Below the pieces are notes generated by a model. The model searched no databases and had not been told where the DNA came from. It saw only the letters and a program-made list of their open reading frames with translations. Positions 36,801 through 47,959 of a stretch of 64,000 nt of DNA are shown here, in pieces (position 1 is the first letter of the stretch; each line of letters begins with the position of its first letter). The stretch is from positions 2,354,001 through 2,418,000 of the forward strand of contig JAYKKT010000047.1 in assembly GCA_036023115.1 (NCBI GenBank), in the 5' to 3' direction. This DNA is from Brasenia schreberi. Lineage: Eukaryota > Streptophyta > Magnoliopsida > Nymphaeales > Cabombaceae. The translations under genes and the position numbers were made by a program.

Positions 36801-39800
36801 AGGAGTTAGCTGATATTTATGGGACTTTCTACTGGACACCATGTGCAGCCCATTGTTTAGATCTCATCCTCGAGGACATTGGTGAGATGGATGAAATAAA
36901 GGCAGCAACTGAGTGTTGCCAAGATATTACAAAATTCATTTACAACCATGCATTTGTTTTGTGTATGATGAGGAGATACACAGAAGGTGCAGAGCTTCTT
37001 CGCACAGCTGCAACTCGGTTCGCAACAAACTTCTTATCTGTACAGAGTATTGTGAGACAGAAGCAAGCTTTAAAGAGAATGTTCTCCTTAGATGAGTGGC
37101 AACAATTTGCAGAGTTGCCACAAAACAGAAGGAACAGAAAGTTAAATGAGATTGCAGAAACGGTTTTTAGAAGTTCATTTTGGAATGCATGTATCAGATT
37201 ATTGAAAATTACTTGTCCTTTAGTGAAAGTTTTGAGATTGGCTGACAGCGATGAGAAACCATCTATGGGCTACCTTTATGAAGCCATGGACAGGGCAAAA
37301 GAAGCGATCAGAAATAACTTTAATGAAAAAAAAAGAGATTATGTGCCCGTGTGGAAAATAATTGATAGTAGATGGAATAAACAATTGCATCAGCCTACTA
37401 TCTAAACCCATCATTGAGGTACTCAACAACCTTCAAAAAGGATGGTGAGGTTAATCGAGGAATCATTGAATGCATCGACAGATTAGTCCCTGATGAGAGC
37501 ATAGTAGATGCGATACATCGAGAGATGGAGATATATGATAATGCTCTTTACTTGATGGGTTTCCCTGTTGAAATTCGCAACCGCTCTACGATGCGTCCAG
37601 GTACATTGTTTATTTTCATATTTAAGTTGCATCTTATATTACTGTGTATTATTATGTCTCTAATGCTTATATTTTTTTTACAGATGTTTGGTGGAACAGG
37701 TTTGGAAGTGATTGTCCAAACCTTAGAGATTTTGCAGTTAGAGTCTTAAGCCAAACCTGTAGTGCAACAGGTTGTGAAAGAAATTGGAGTGTTTTTTAAC
37801 ACATCCATACAAAAAAGCGCAACAGGTTGGAACACAAAAGGCTTAATGATTTGGTTTATATTCGTTGTAACATGCGCCTTCGTGAAAGGTAATGTTGTAT
37901 TACTTTCAAATTTTCAATTCGATATTATTTAACTTTAGTTTTCAATTGTTAATATTACTTACTAATTGTTTATCTTTGTTTGTGTCGTAGGCAATTAAAA
38001 AAAGTAAATAGAGAAGAAAGTCAATTCGATCCAATAAGTTTGGATAATTTTGAGATATTAGAAGATTGGGTTATGGAAGACACTGAAGAAAATGCCCTCC
38101 TAACAGAAGAAGACGTTGCCTGGATTAATTTGGAAGGAGCGCAACAACATTATGGAGATGAAGAATTTGATTTTGAAGAAGAAGGTGTGGGCATGACTGA
38201 TGATGATGAGGATCTGCAACAAGAAGATGAAGATTATTTAGTTGATGATCTTGATTACAATTTATAAAATGTAACATTATATGTAACTGTAGTGTACTGT
38301 AAAGTGTAAATTATGTCTGTATTTTATTTTTTAGATTCAAAATATGTAAATTTGGATGCAATTGTTCAATGTTGAATGCTCAATATGTACTAAACTTACA
38401 TTATATGAATTTAAAGCAATTATCAGATTTTTCTTGATTTTTTCCTGATTTTTTTTTTACTATTTTTTATTAATTTTTAATTAATTTTTGTATTATTTTA
38501 ATATTAAAGTACGATACGATACGATACGATACGCCCGTATCGTGGAGCCCAACGATACACGATACGATACGCGTCAGACATCACTGATTAAAACTACTAG
38601 AACCCTATTGATTGCAAGTAAAATTCCTAAATACTTAGGCTGGAGTCGCATTGAAAAATTGTATTCAAATGAACCTAGTTATAATTGGTTAAAATTACTT
38701 GATGTAAGTGTTATATTTATGCGGATAAAAATATTTATACGGATAAAAATATGTGTACGGATAATAATGATAAATTAGGACCCAAAGCTATTGAATGTCT
38801 TTGTTGACTATGGTATTGACAAAAAAGGTATAGATGTTACAACTGAAAAGAAGATAAATTCTATGTGTCTAGAGATGTCAAATTTATTAAAGACGAGTAT
38901 TATTATTATGAAGATGAGTAAAAAAAACACCCAAGATAGTTATATTTTTTGGATGAAATCTCTAAATAACAATGAAAAAACACAAGACGAAAGTATGGTC
39001 TAACTAGAGTGTGAACATAGAGATCAAGAAGCTAGAGAAGAAATCCTAAGACCTTTTGAACATTATTATGTAAGAAGAAATAGAAAAAATGATAATATCT
39101 CAAGCAAAAGAGTCATAAAACCTCCACAAAGATTTGTATCTTATGAAACATTTCAACCACAACGATGAGTTAAAAGCTTTAGAAAAGAATAGTACTTAGG
39201 ACATTATGCCTAAACCCAAAGAAAAAAAATCACGGGGTGTAGGTGGATCTGTAAAATCAAAATGCATAGTGATTGATCTATTGAAAGATAGAATGCAAGA
39301 CTTCTAGGTAAAGGTTACTCATAAAAATAAGGGATTGACTACGAAGAAGTTTCTGTTCATGTTGCTCGTATGACTATTGTTCGCATATTGATTTTTGTGC
39401 TAATAGAAACTGAGACATATATCAATTGAATGTTAAAAATGCTTTTTTGAATGGTAATCTTTGTGAAAAAATATATAGCTATTCTTCTGAGACTCAATGC
39501 TCCACGTGATTATGTTCTTAGACTAAAAAAGGTATTATATGGACTTAAACAGACAACTAAGGCTTGGTTTGATAGATTTGAAAATTTTATGCATGCACAA
39601 AATTTTTGCTGAGGTTATATTGACATTGCTTTGTTTGTAAGAATAATTGATGCAAGTATCGTGATCCTACTTATGTAGGTAGATGATATGATTTGGAAGT
39701 GATGAGAATGGGATATTGCAAATCAAAAGAGATATTCATGAAGAATTTGATATGAAAGATTTGAGTGTACTTAGTTACTTCTTGAGAATATAAGTAACTC

Positions 39801-42800
39801 GTAATAACAAAGATTATTTTATGTCACAAACAAAATTTGTTAGTAATGTTACCATGTCATGATTGACTGATGACAAAAAGGTGAACACGTTGGAGGTGAT
39901 TGGGACCAAACTAAGAAGTACAGATAGAGAAAAGCTAGAATATCTCACTACTTATAGACAAATGATATAAGATTTAACATATTTTACCATCACTCGACCA
40001 TATATAACACATGTAGTACATGTGGGCAAGTCAATTTCAACAAGCTCCCATCAGTATCCACATGAGTTCAGTTATGTGTATTTCAAAATACATAAAGGAT
40101 ACACTTGAAATGAGGATCATTCTAACATCATCATCTTCCCTTAAATTAATTGTCTATACTAATGTTGATTGGGGTAGGGATATCAATGATAGACATTTCA
40201 CTACTCGATTTTGTGTGTTTTTAGGTGACTCACTAATCTTGTAAAAAGGAGCATATGGTGTCCCTATCATCTACGAAGATAGAATATAGAGTCATGGACC
40301 CTACAGCAGCAGAGATATCTTAGATCACCGAACTTCTAGTAGACATGGAGATTATTCTCTAGAACTCTATAGAATTGCTTTGTGACAATAAAAGTGCCAT
40401 GTATATTGCTTCGAACAATATATTTCATGAACAAACCAGGCACATTGAGATGGATTGCCACTATATTCGAGAGGAATGCTTGAAGAAAATGTTGACTTTA
40501 TGTTATGTTCATTCAAAGCTACAACTAACATATTTCTTCTTGTGAGCCCCTAGATTTGTGTTGACAAACTTTCGGTATATAGACCACACGTTTGAGTGGA
40601 GGCATTAACTTATAATAGGAAAGTTGGGCCTTTAGGGCCCAATAGGTCCATCGACATGGGCCAAGTTGGATTGTCCCTAACGGCCAATCAATCCCCCCGT
40701 TGAGAACTTCCATAAATAGAGGATGTTGTGCATTTAATAAATCAAAGTTTTTTTGTGCTCACTGACTTGTTTGATATTGTGCATATTCGGTTTGACTTAT
40801 GCACCAAGTGTTTGGTAATTTGACTTGTTGAAGATCTTGTGTGATCATTGGTGCTTAGCTTTGTGGACATTATTGACTACATCGTAGTGCTAATTTCACA
40901 ATCATATGCATGACAAATGTTCAAATCAACCACACCAACCTCAAATAAACTTTATTTGTTCCTCGCATAAAACATTTTCTTGCATAATAAGAAAGCAAAT
41001 TACTTATATAAATTTGTACCAGGATTTTTACCTTTATTTCTTCCAAAGCTTGTTTGTCTTCACCAACAGGAGAATAGTATAAATGTCATAAACAGTAAAA
41101 TAGCTGTCATAACCCACACTCAATTCAATACAGTTTTTCCTGTTCTGTGCATGAGCAGATAAGGGCGTGTGTGGGGCATCTAAAATCATTTGACATGAAA
41201 CAAAACAGTAGTAATGAATGTAAATCCGAAAGCACAATGTGTAATGGATGCCAATGAGAAAATTGAGTAGAGAATATCTTTCTACACTTATTTGAGGCAC
41301 AATTAGAGGACAAATTCAACTTTCAACTCTGATTGTTGCCAATTAGGTTCAAACAAGCAGAAACCAAAAAGTAGAACGTCAATGCAAATATATAAGTTGC
41401 CTCAACAAAGAAAACTCCAAACAGAGAATACAGCAAAACCAATTCCTTGAGAAGGTTATTACAACTGGAATATGTCTTTCTCCTAGATAACCTCTCCATT
41501 GAGAATGGCACAGAAAGGAGCATGATATGCACCATTAAACAACCTATATTTCACTCAAAGATGAAGAAAAGTAAAAGATCAAAATTTGTATTCATTTGTC
41601 TACAGAACTAGGGTAAATAAAAATATGGACGAACAGAAATTGCAGCATATTGCCTTTATCATTTGGAAAAAAAGTTTGAAAGGTCAAAAATACCATCTGC
41701 CAGTATCAAGGTGATCACATAAGTTCTCACAAGAGCTAGGTTTTGAATACTCTGCAGGCATGATGAAAACAACCATAACAATATCTGCACTCAAGGTTTA
41801 CCCTTTTACTGTCTTCAAAACTTGTTCTTTCTCTGATAGACTTCCTCTCCGAGCTGACCAAGGAACTTCAGCCTTGATAAGAGCAGGAGCAGCTCCCACC
41901 TAACAAAACGTACACAACAGATAAGCTCAAAGAATTAGAAATTAACCAAAGCAGTATATATAGAGACACAAACAACAACTAAGCCTTTTCCCATCTAGAT
42001 GGGGTCAGCTACATGGATTCTTTGTTTTCACAGAGCCCTATCATAATTTGTAGAATCCATGGTAGATAAGTCCGACAAAGTTTTACACTCGTTGTCGGAA
42101 GCCTAACGCAACCCTCCTCTTTTATCGGGGCTTTGGACCGGCCATGCAAGGATAATCCCTTACATGGACGGAGTTTATAGAGACACACATAGTAAAATTC
42201 TGTGTTATGTGTATCCCTATGTATCGTAGCATATTGTATTATGGGGAATCCCGATAAGATAAGAGGGATGTATTGCACAGAGGCAGATTATCAGCATGTA
42301 TCATGGTTGTATCCCATGATAAAGGGGTGTATCACCTGTAGCCCCTGGTTTATAAAGAATAGCATTTTTTTCTTTTTGTTCAATGTTTCTGTTTTTCTAT
42401 GAAATAGTAATATAACTTTGAGCCAATTTTCCCTACCCAAATTCAGTAACACTCATTGGAGTGAACTGTTAGTACCTCGATATGCTGCAACAAAATTAGG
42501 ATTTTGCTGAAGAAAAGAAAATCTTGTTGGTTGTTGTGACAATTGTCACTTCAAGAACAAAATGTGGAATTAAGACCCAAGACTTTTAGGGTCATTAAAT
42601 CATACAACAACAACTAAGCCTTTTCCCATACTAGACGGGGTTGGCTAGGGTCATTAAATCATCTAATTTGTTAATTCTCCATTTGACAAACTAAGTGTTT
42701 ATTAAATACATCCATAGGAACTAACATTAGCATAAATACAACCATAAGAACACATTGTAATATAAGATATCACTCGTTGTACCTACACTATTAGCAGAAA

Positions 42801-45800
42801 TACACTCATAGAAACATATTGTAATATAAGATATCATTCATTATACCTATATTTAAGATCAGTTTGTTATTTATTGTGCATATTGCACAATAGGTAGGAG
42901 TGATTTTTCTTGTACCTATATATTAACTAACTACTTCCATGATGAAAGTTGCACTTTAATTTGAATTAATGTTCAATGAATCAATGTTTCATTTTTATTT
43001 ATAAGAATTGTTTAGAATTTTTTTATTTTTCCTACTTTTTCTATTTTCTTATTTTTTACATTACTTTAAAAAAAGGTATGATACATATCGTATCATGAAA
43101 AAAATACATGTTAAGATATGGTACCCATAATACTGGTAAAATTGATGGTCCTTAAAATCACAGCAATTTAAGGTTGTCAGCTTATGGAGAAAATATCGTG
43201 ATATGCTAGAAAATATCACTTGTGCTGAAAATATCATGATATGGTCCCAATATTTTTAAGGAAACTTTTATTCAGACATTCTTATATTCTAGGTTCCAAC
43301 TATGTAATTCACTCCTGGCATCTTTTATGTACAAACTTCAGTAATGAAAATGGATTTAAAAATCATTATTTTAAAATTACCGCTTTTGTTTGTATTTAAC
43401 ATTTTTCTATAGCATCCAATATTCTCTAGAGATCTGTCAGGAAATATAATTTCTTTCAAACATCTCGCGAGAAAAACCTAACCAAGAAATTGCCATAAAC
43501 AATAACATGACTCTGGTTGGATGTTGGATGTATAAACAAATTTTAGATGTATTTTTCAAAGTAAAAAGTTTGTTCATAAAAGTGTCAGCTGAATCTTTGC
43601 TGCCAGAGAGAGAGAGAGAGAGAGAGAGAGAATACTCCTTGTAGAGAAACCTGAACCTTAGAAGAGAACTGAGAGCTCAGCTGATCTGCACGGTTTGAAT
43701 TCAGTTCTTGTTGTCTTGAATTTGGAGCATATGGGTCAGACTCTGACCTCCTGCTCGAGTATTCCTTGTTATCCCGAATTGATTCCCAGGATCTCTCTTC
43801 CCCAGAAGCAGGAGCTTGAGCTGCTCGACCTCGCCAATCACGATTATCAGGCTCAGAATAAAAACTTTGTGGTTGGCTTTGTACCTGCATGCACCAACCA
43901 AAATGCTTTATTGAAGTTGACAATTGATATAAAAGACCAAAATCCTTAGGAAAACCTAGGTATGACCCTCTCTGAGATATCATTGTCAATTGGAGTTCTA
44001 GGATAAGACATAATTCAATCTGGAAGAACAACTTAACAAACTTACATTAGAATCAGCACGACCCCAACTTTGTTCTTCACCAAAAATTTCCAACTCGATT
44101 TCTTGTTTGATCTTCACAATTTCTTCCGGAGGTTGGACAATCTACAAGCATAGACAGAAGAAAACTGAAATATGAAGAACAGATATATAGACTAAACTTC
44201 CTATCATGAAATGACAGTCAATAGAATAGGGCAATCTCGATTGAGCGAATGGATGAACTAACATTTATCACGAAATTTATTAAATAAATAAATTTTTAAG
44301 TACCTCACGAAACTGCAACAGTTGATTTCGTGTATACCGAAGGCGCTCATGAGCATCAAAACTTCCCTCCACATTCTATAACATGAGTTAGAACATTAGA
44401 CATGTTCAAAGGCATACAAAAGGAATGAGAAGCGATTCCATCAAAATTTGCATTCCAGAAAATCCAGAAACAACAAAATCTATGGTTCCAGCAAGTTCAA
44501 ACCACAGGGAGGTGTTAATATACACAAAAATGGAAGGATATAGATGTCCTCACAAAGAAAGAACGTGCAATGATCAAATTCACGAAAACATTGGCAGTTA
44601 GACGAAACAGACTTCAAGTTTCAGGCAAGGATGCAGAAGTACCTAACTCTAATGATCAATGCAAATTTTGAAAAGAGATAAGTACTACAAGCTTGAGCGA
44701 ATCACACATGACTGCTATAATAAACTTTCTTAATCTGAACAAGATCTCAAAGGATATCACCTTAGTCCTCCACAGCATGCTAGACCAAGATAACCACAGT
44801 TAAACAATAAAAAGGAAAGCTCAGAATCCAGATGACAGAAAAACTGTCAAGATTATCACAACATTATTTATAAACAACCATTCCAATATCTTGAAATACC
44901 AAACAGAAAGAAACAAAAATTATCAGAATATACACCAAAAGACGATTTACATTTAAAAACACGAGGAAATCCACGAGAGTTCTCAAGTTCTCAAAAATCT
45001 GGCTGGTAGGTGCATATCCAAGCTTGCAAAAGTGTCGGTTACCTGAAAATCCCACCAAGATTTTCCAACATGGTTCTTATTGAATCATGCATGCCAAAAA
45101 GTCTAGTTTTTTCCACACTAGCTGCCCAACCTAGGCGACCGCCAAAAGGCCACAAAATCGTGAATACCACATTAGCTGGTTCAAGAGAACTACACGGAAA
45201 CAGGGAAGTCGTATATAAAAATGTTGCCGGAGTTAACCACATCTCTTTTGAGAATCCCACGAATCCGGGATTCTGGAACCACAATCAGCCAAAAATCCAT
45301 AGTAGTTGGCTATGCCCACTAAAACAGAACACTTCAATGAAGCTAATTTTCATTGTTATCCCCAGATATCAACTCCAGTCCAATGTCAGGAGAAAAGGAG
45401 CATTTACATAGATCGAATCTTATGTTCCAGAGCAGAATCAAGCACGTTTAAACTGAAGACGACTACTTAATCGAAACTTCAGCAGCTAACCAAACCGCAA
45501 GCAAAACCAAACAGAGTACAAAACCAACGAAGTAGACAGAAACCATCAAAACAGAAACAAAGATTTAGACCCCGGATAGCTATTGATATTCCGACAGAAC
45601 AAGCCGATCATCCGAAATCACCAGGGAACTGATGATAAAGCGAGATAATTTGTGGTTCACATCCACCGTCGATCCGAAAACCACACAAAGACGACATCTT
45701 TGAGCAAAGAAAGAAAAGGATAACACGGAACAAGAAATCCTAGATCTGAGAAGCCGAAGAGGAATCGGAAAACTGACCTTGAGCGAACCGAAGACGAAGC

Positions 45801-45951
45801 CGCCGCCGGAAACTCCATGTGGGCGTAGCAACGAAAGATCGGAGGAGGCACCAGAGGAGGTCCCGGTGTCGAAACGAGGAGCGGGGAGACGCGCTCGACC
45901 TCCTGCTCCACCACCAGGCCTCAAGCTAAGCACCGTCTGATCCGCCTGCAT
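27842..45951 (-). CDS. eIFiso4G: eIF(iso)4G translation initiation scaffold, 9 exons, possibly damaged
   Basis: Scaffold of the plant-specific eIF(iso)4F cap-binding complex; binds eIF(iso)4E and eIF4A in the cytosol. Exons, 5' to 3': 45778-45951 ([15 protein letters not shown] start), 44304-44375, 44046-44141 ([15 protein letters not shown]), 43651-43884, 41802-41899 ([20 protein letters not shown]), 29777-29864 ([19 protein letters not shown]), 29338-29688 (MIF4G core, [19 protein letters not shown]), 28992-29243, 27842-28896 (MPGMPGTRK repeats, then MA3 domain, ending ESCEHLLT). Exons 1-7 and the last 298 codons are open with phase-matched GT-AG introns. Exon 8 and the first ~165 bases of exon 9 need about nine single-base corrections to read the conserved protein. 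Intron 5 is about 11.9 kb because of nested transposons. Either a functional gene with a local sequence-quality problem or an early pseudogene. Confidence 0.85.
28731..29243 (-). other. Cluster of frameshifts in eIF(iso)4G exons 8-9
   Basis: In exon 8 the conserved reading runs NVEA, shifts by an extra C to [10 protein letters not shown], shifts by an extra base to [20 protein letters not shown], then loses one base before [13 protein letters not shown] and one before RVNNWVP; the net change is zero and the exon stays 252 nt. In exon 9, shifts occur near VKxK, [14 protein letters not shown] and GRPGVG before the frame is restored at MPGMPG. Most changes lie in or beside runs of the same base. 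Confidence 0.8.
30069..30396 (+). repeat. Copia 5' LTR
   Basis: 328 bp, begins TGTTAAC and ends TTCACA. It contains a TATAA-free leader region and the motif ATAAAGGATGTTGTGCAGTT, shared with the 3' LTR. Confidence 0.88.
31200..34112 (-). mobile_element. Near full-length RTE-clade LINE nested in Copia
   Basis: About 2.9 kb, minus strand, with CCGCATCC at 31192-31199 and 34113-34120 as a short duplication. The 5' part encodes an AP-type endonuclease: [19 protein letters not shown] (33838-34035), then after an in-frame [35 protein letters not shown] and STTQHRL-like blocks (33163-33822). The reverse transcriptase follows at 32091-32552 and 31570-31890, and the C-terminal part at 31237-31569. 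The catalytic FADD block is broken by a frameshift near 32010. It ends in the GGCTTAGTTGTTG tail with TTG repeats. Not competent, but the most complete master-like copy here. Confidence 0.92.
35268..38586 (+). mobile_element. hAT DNA transposon with BED/DUF659/hATC transposase
   Basis: 3319 bp with perfect 8-bp duplication ATTAAAAC at 35260-35267 and 38587-38594. Ends are CAGTGTTGTTCG and, reversed, CAGTGATGTCTG. Both subterminal zones are packed with GTATCG/CGATAC words. It is inserted in the Copia element, so it is the younger of the two. Confidence 0.96.
35825..38267 (+). pseudogene. hAT transposase, nearly complete but broken
   Basis: Domain order: BED zinc finger (about 35830-36000; C..C in [10 protein letters not shown] pair in SRLKHHLAG) with a TGA where Trp is expected; a low-complexity linker; DUF659 plus catalytic core in a 324-codon open stretch (36431-37405) with [29 protein letters not shown] and [16 protein letters not shown]; hATC dimerisation region (37414-37900) with [25 protein letters not shown] followed by a TAA, and [15 protein letters not shown]; a last exon (about 37990-38267) with an acidic tail ending LVDDLDYNL. 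At least two introns are apparent. A frame break at about 37400 and two nonsense codons make it non-functional as read. Confidence 0.9.
40603..40900 (+). repeat. Copia 3' LTR
   Basis: About 298 bp, preceded by the purine-rich GAGTGGAGG (polypurine tract). Its first two bases are CA where the 5' LTR has TG. It ends TTTCACA directly before the ATCAT duplication. Confidence 0.87.
41971..42175 (-). mobile_element. Short LINE-tailed retroposon, copy 2 (eIF(iso)4G intron)
   Basis: 205 bp flanked by TATAGAGACACA at 41959-41970 and 42176-42187. Minus-strand reading starts AAACTCCGTCCATGTAAGGG and shares the TCCGACA hairpin and LINE tail with 13262-13470 and 61939-62140. Confidence 0.9.
42604..42645 (-). 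mobile_element. Ultra-short RTE-tail insertion (42 bp)
   Basis: Perfect 17-bp duplication TAGGGTCATTAAATCAT at 42587-42603 and 42646-42662. The insert read on the minus strand goes from GCCAACCCCGTCTAG to GGCTTAGTTGTTGTTGT. It lies in intron 4 of eIF(iso)4G. Confidence 0.95.
43606..43630. repeat. (GA)n microsatellite just inside eIF(iso)4G intron 4
   Basis: About 12 AG units, roughly 20 bases past the donor of exon 4 (donor at 43650). On the transcript strand it is a CU-rich tract close to the splice donor. Confidence 0.8.
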
Positions 45952-46200
45952 AACTCTCACGCGTTTCCTCCCGTCCCTCGGATTCCGGCCGATGCCTCGC
46001 CTGAAGAAGGCGCAAAAGAATACGGAAAACGAAGAAGAGAATTAGCGAAAGGGATATTTTTCTCTCTCTGTCTCTCTCCCCTCTTGCTGCTGCGGAGAGG
46101 AGGAAAGAAAGGAGGGAAGAGAGGAGCAACCCTCGTGAAATTTTGGGGTTTCCATTTCTGGCGTTTCTTTTTCTCTTGAATTTCCATATGGTCCCTCATC
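45952..46200 (-). promoter_or_regulatory. Probable eIF(iso)4G 5' leader and core promoter region
   Basis: Lies directly upstream of the MQADQ start codon. It has purine-rich stretches on the transcript strand and CT-rich tracts on the plus strand (46060-46080), and is more GC-rich than its surroundings. No unambiguous TATA box. Confidence 0.4.
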
Positions 46201-46369
46201 ATGATTGCTAATCTCTAATCTCCAATATGGCTCTGCTTTCCTTTACTCTTCCATTTAGGTGGTCGTTTTTTCTCCTTATAGTTCCACTTCGTCCAAAAGT
46301 CTAGCTGATCGCCTCATCTCTTCGTACCCACTCGTACCCACCAGTCGGGATGGCAACATTGACCCGAAC

Positions 46370-46710
46370 CATGCGTATGTAAATATGTGTTTGTGTGTAC
46401 AAAACATACATACAGATATATGTGTATAATACACAAACACATACTTATGTACATAAATACATACATAAAAACAGTCTGAATGATGATATTGACCCGACCT
46501 GAATGTGACAGAGAATACCCAGCCTCATCAGGTTTGGGTTCAGGTATGGAAAAAAGATGTCCCAACCCATACCCATACACATGTAAAAAAGATGTCTCAA
46601 TTCATACTCATACATTCGTATGTATATGTGTTTGGATGTACAATACATACATATACACATGTATGTATAGTGCAGATAAATACATACTTATGTACATAAA
46701 TACATGTATA
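46370..46710. repeat. Duplicated TACATA-rich block
   Basis: Two copies (about 46371-46470 and 46615-46710) share GTATGTAxATxTGTTTG-type and ATACTTATGTACATAAATAC sequences, separated by about 145 bp of GC-richer sequence with CCCAACCCATACCC. Each copy is also nearly self-complementary. Confidence 0.65.
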
Positions 46711-46974
46711 TATACGTACACTCCCATTTCGCCATGTACTGGTTGATGGAAAGAGAACTTACTAATCGTTGTCATCCCTGCCTATCGGGTACATTGTTTG
46801 AGTCCTAGGGATGTCATATCGTAGTGGTCTGATGATAATACAGTGGCATTTGTTTTGGATTTGGATATAAATATAAATTGCTAGATTTGAAATGAAAAGT
46901 GTATACAAAGTCTCGAAAACACAACATGACCCTGAAAAAGAGCATCTCGTGTCCTACCCGTCACCCTAAGTATA

Positions 46975-47935
46975 ACAACAACTAATCTTATGCTACGTAT
47001 ATTTTTTATTTTGATAGAGCTCAATCATATATCATGCTAACTGTTAACATAAACTATATCATTCTTTATAGTTTTCTTTTGTGATTTTTTTCTTTATCTT
47101 TTAATAGTTTTTCATATTTTTTTACTCGAACTTTCTTTTGTCATCTTTTTGCATGCTCAAACCATCTTAAATGATTTTTATCTGAATTTGTTATTATGAG
47201 TTTCACTCTCAATTTATTTTCAATAACCTCATTACGTATACATTTGTTTCTTTTATGATTACTCATTCATCCCAATCTTTTCATTTCTATCATGAACATC
47301 TTTTATATATTGATAAATAATTACCCAATACTTCAAACTATAAAACATAATCAATCGAATTATTGCTCTATAATATTTACCTTCCAATTTAATGGTATTT
47401 TTTGTCACATAAATACCTAATATATTTCTTTATTTTAACCAACTTTCATTAATTTTATGTATAACATCTTCATTCATTTTTCTTATCGCTCTAAAAAACT
47501 GACCTAAATATTTAAAACTTTTTATAAGAAATATAATTATGTCAATTTTAATGTTTATGTCATTTGAAGTAACAAAATGGTTAAACTTGCATTCCATATA
47601 TTCTATTTTTGCTTTACTTAGTAAAAAAATGATGTTTTAATATTTTTCTATAATTATAATTTTTTATTAACTTTTTTCTTAAATTCATTCACTAATACAA
47701 TCTCATTCGCTAAAAACATACATTAAAAACCTTTAACTATGTTTTATTAACTTGTCAACAATTAATACAAATAAATATGAATTTAAAGTTGTTCTTTCAT
47801 GTAATCCAATATTAATTTTAAAAAAATTGATATTTCTCATAGATTCATGTTAAGATTGATCAATATCTCTTTTCTATGATTCTTTAAAAACTATCTCATA
47901 ACATTGTATCATAATGTCATGCACCATACTTCTTT
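46975..47935 (-). mobile_element. Very degenerate RTE LINE fragment
   Basis: Follows the order of the 11440-12400 LINE (CTATATCATTCTTTATAGTT, then the MSGHTRK-equivalent region, then reverse transcriptase) but is AT-drifted with numerous indels. The oldest RTE copy in the window. Confidence 0.75.
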
Positions 47936-47959
47936 TTAGAACAATAGGGATGTCAAAAA

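Larger units (their letters stand above)
30069..40900 (+). mobile_element. Ty1/Copia LTR retrotransposon with two nested insertions
   Basis: 5' LTR 30069-30396 (TGTTAAC...TTTCACA) and 3' LTR about 40603-40900 share GGGCCTTTAGGGCCCA-type and GTCCATCGACATGGGCCAAG blocks. Flanking duplication ATCAT at 30064-30068 and 40901-40905. A primer-binding site TAGTATCAAAGCC (30397-30409) resembles the initiator-Met tRNA complement and abuts the 5' LTR. Gag-like remnants at 30412-31190 and 34120-35260, and reverse transcriptase/RNase H remnants at about 39170-40590 (PKPKEKK, then a YVDD-region relic), follow in Copia order. The coding part is full of stops. LTR divergence is clear, so the insertion is old. 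It lies entirely within intron 5 of eIF(iso)4G, antisense to that gene. Confidence 0.93.

Noticed and set aside
43585..44031. 148-codon ORF as a stand-alone gene
   Set aside because: Only 43651-43884 is coding, as exon 4 of eIF(iso)4G; both ends are intron sequence.
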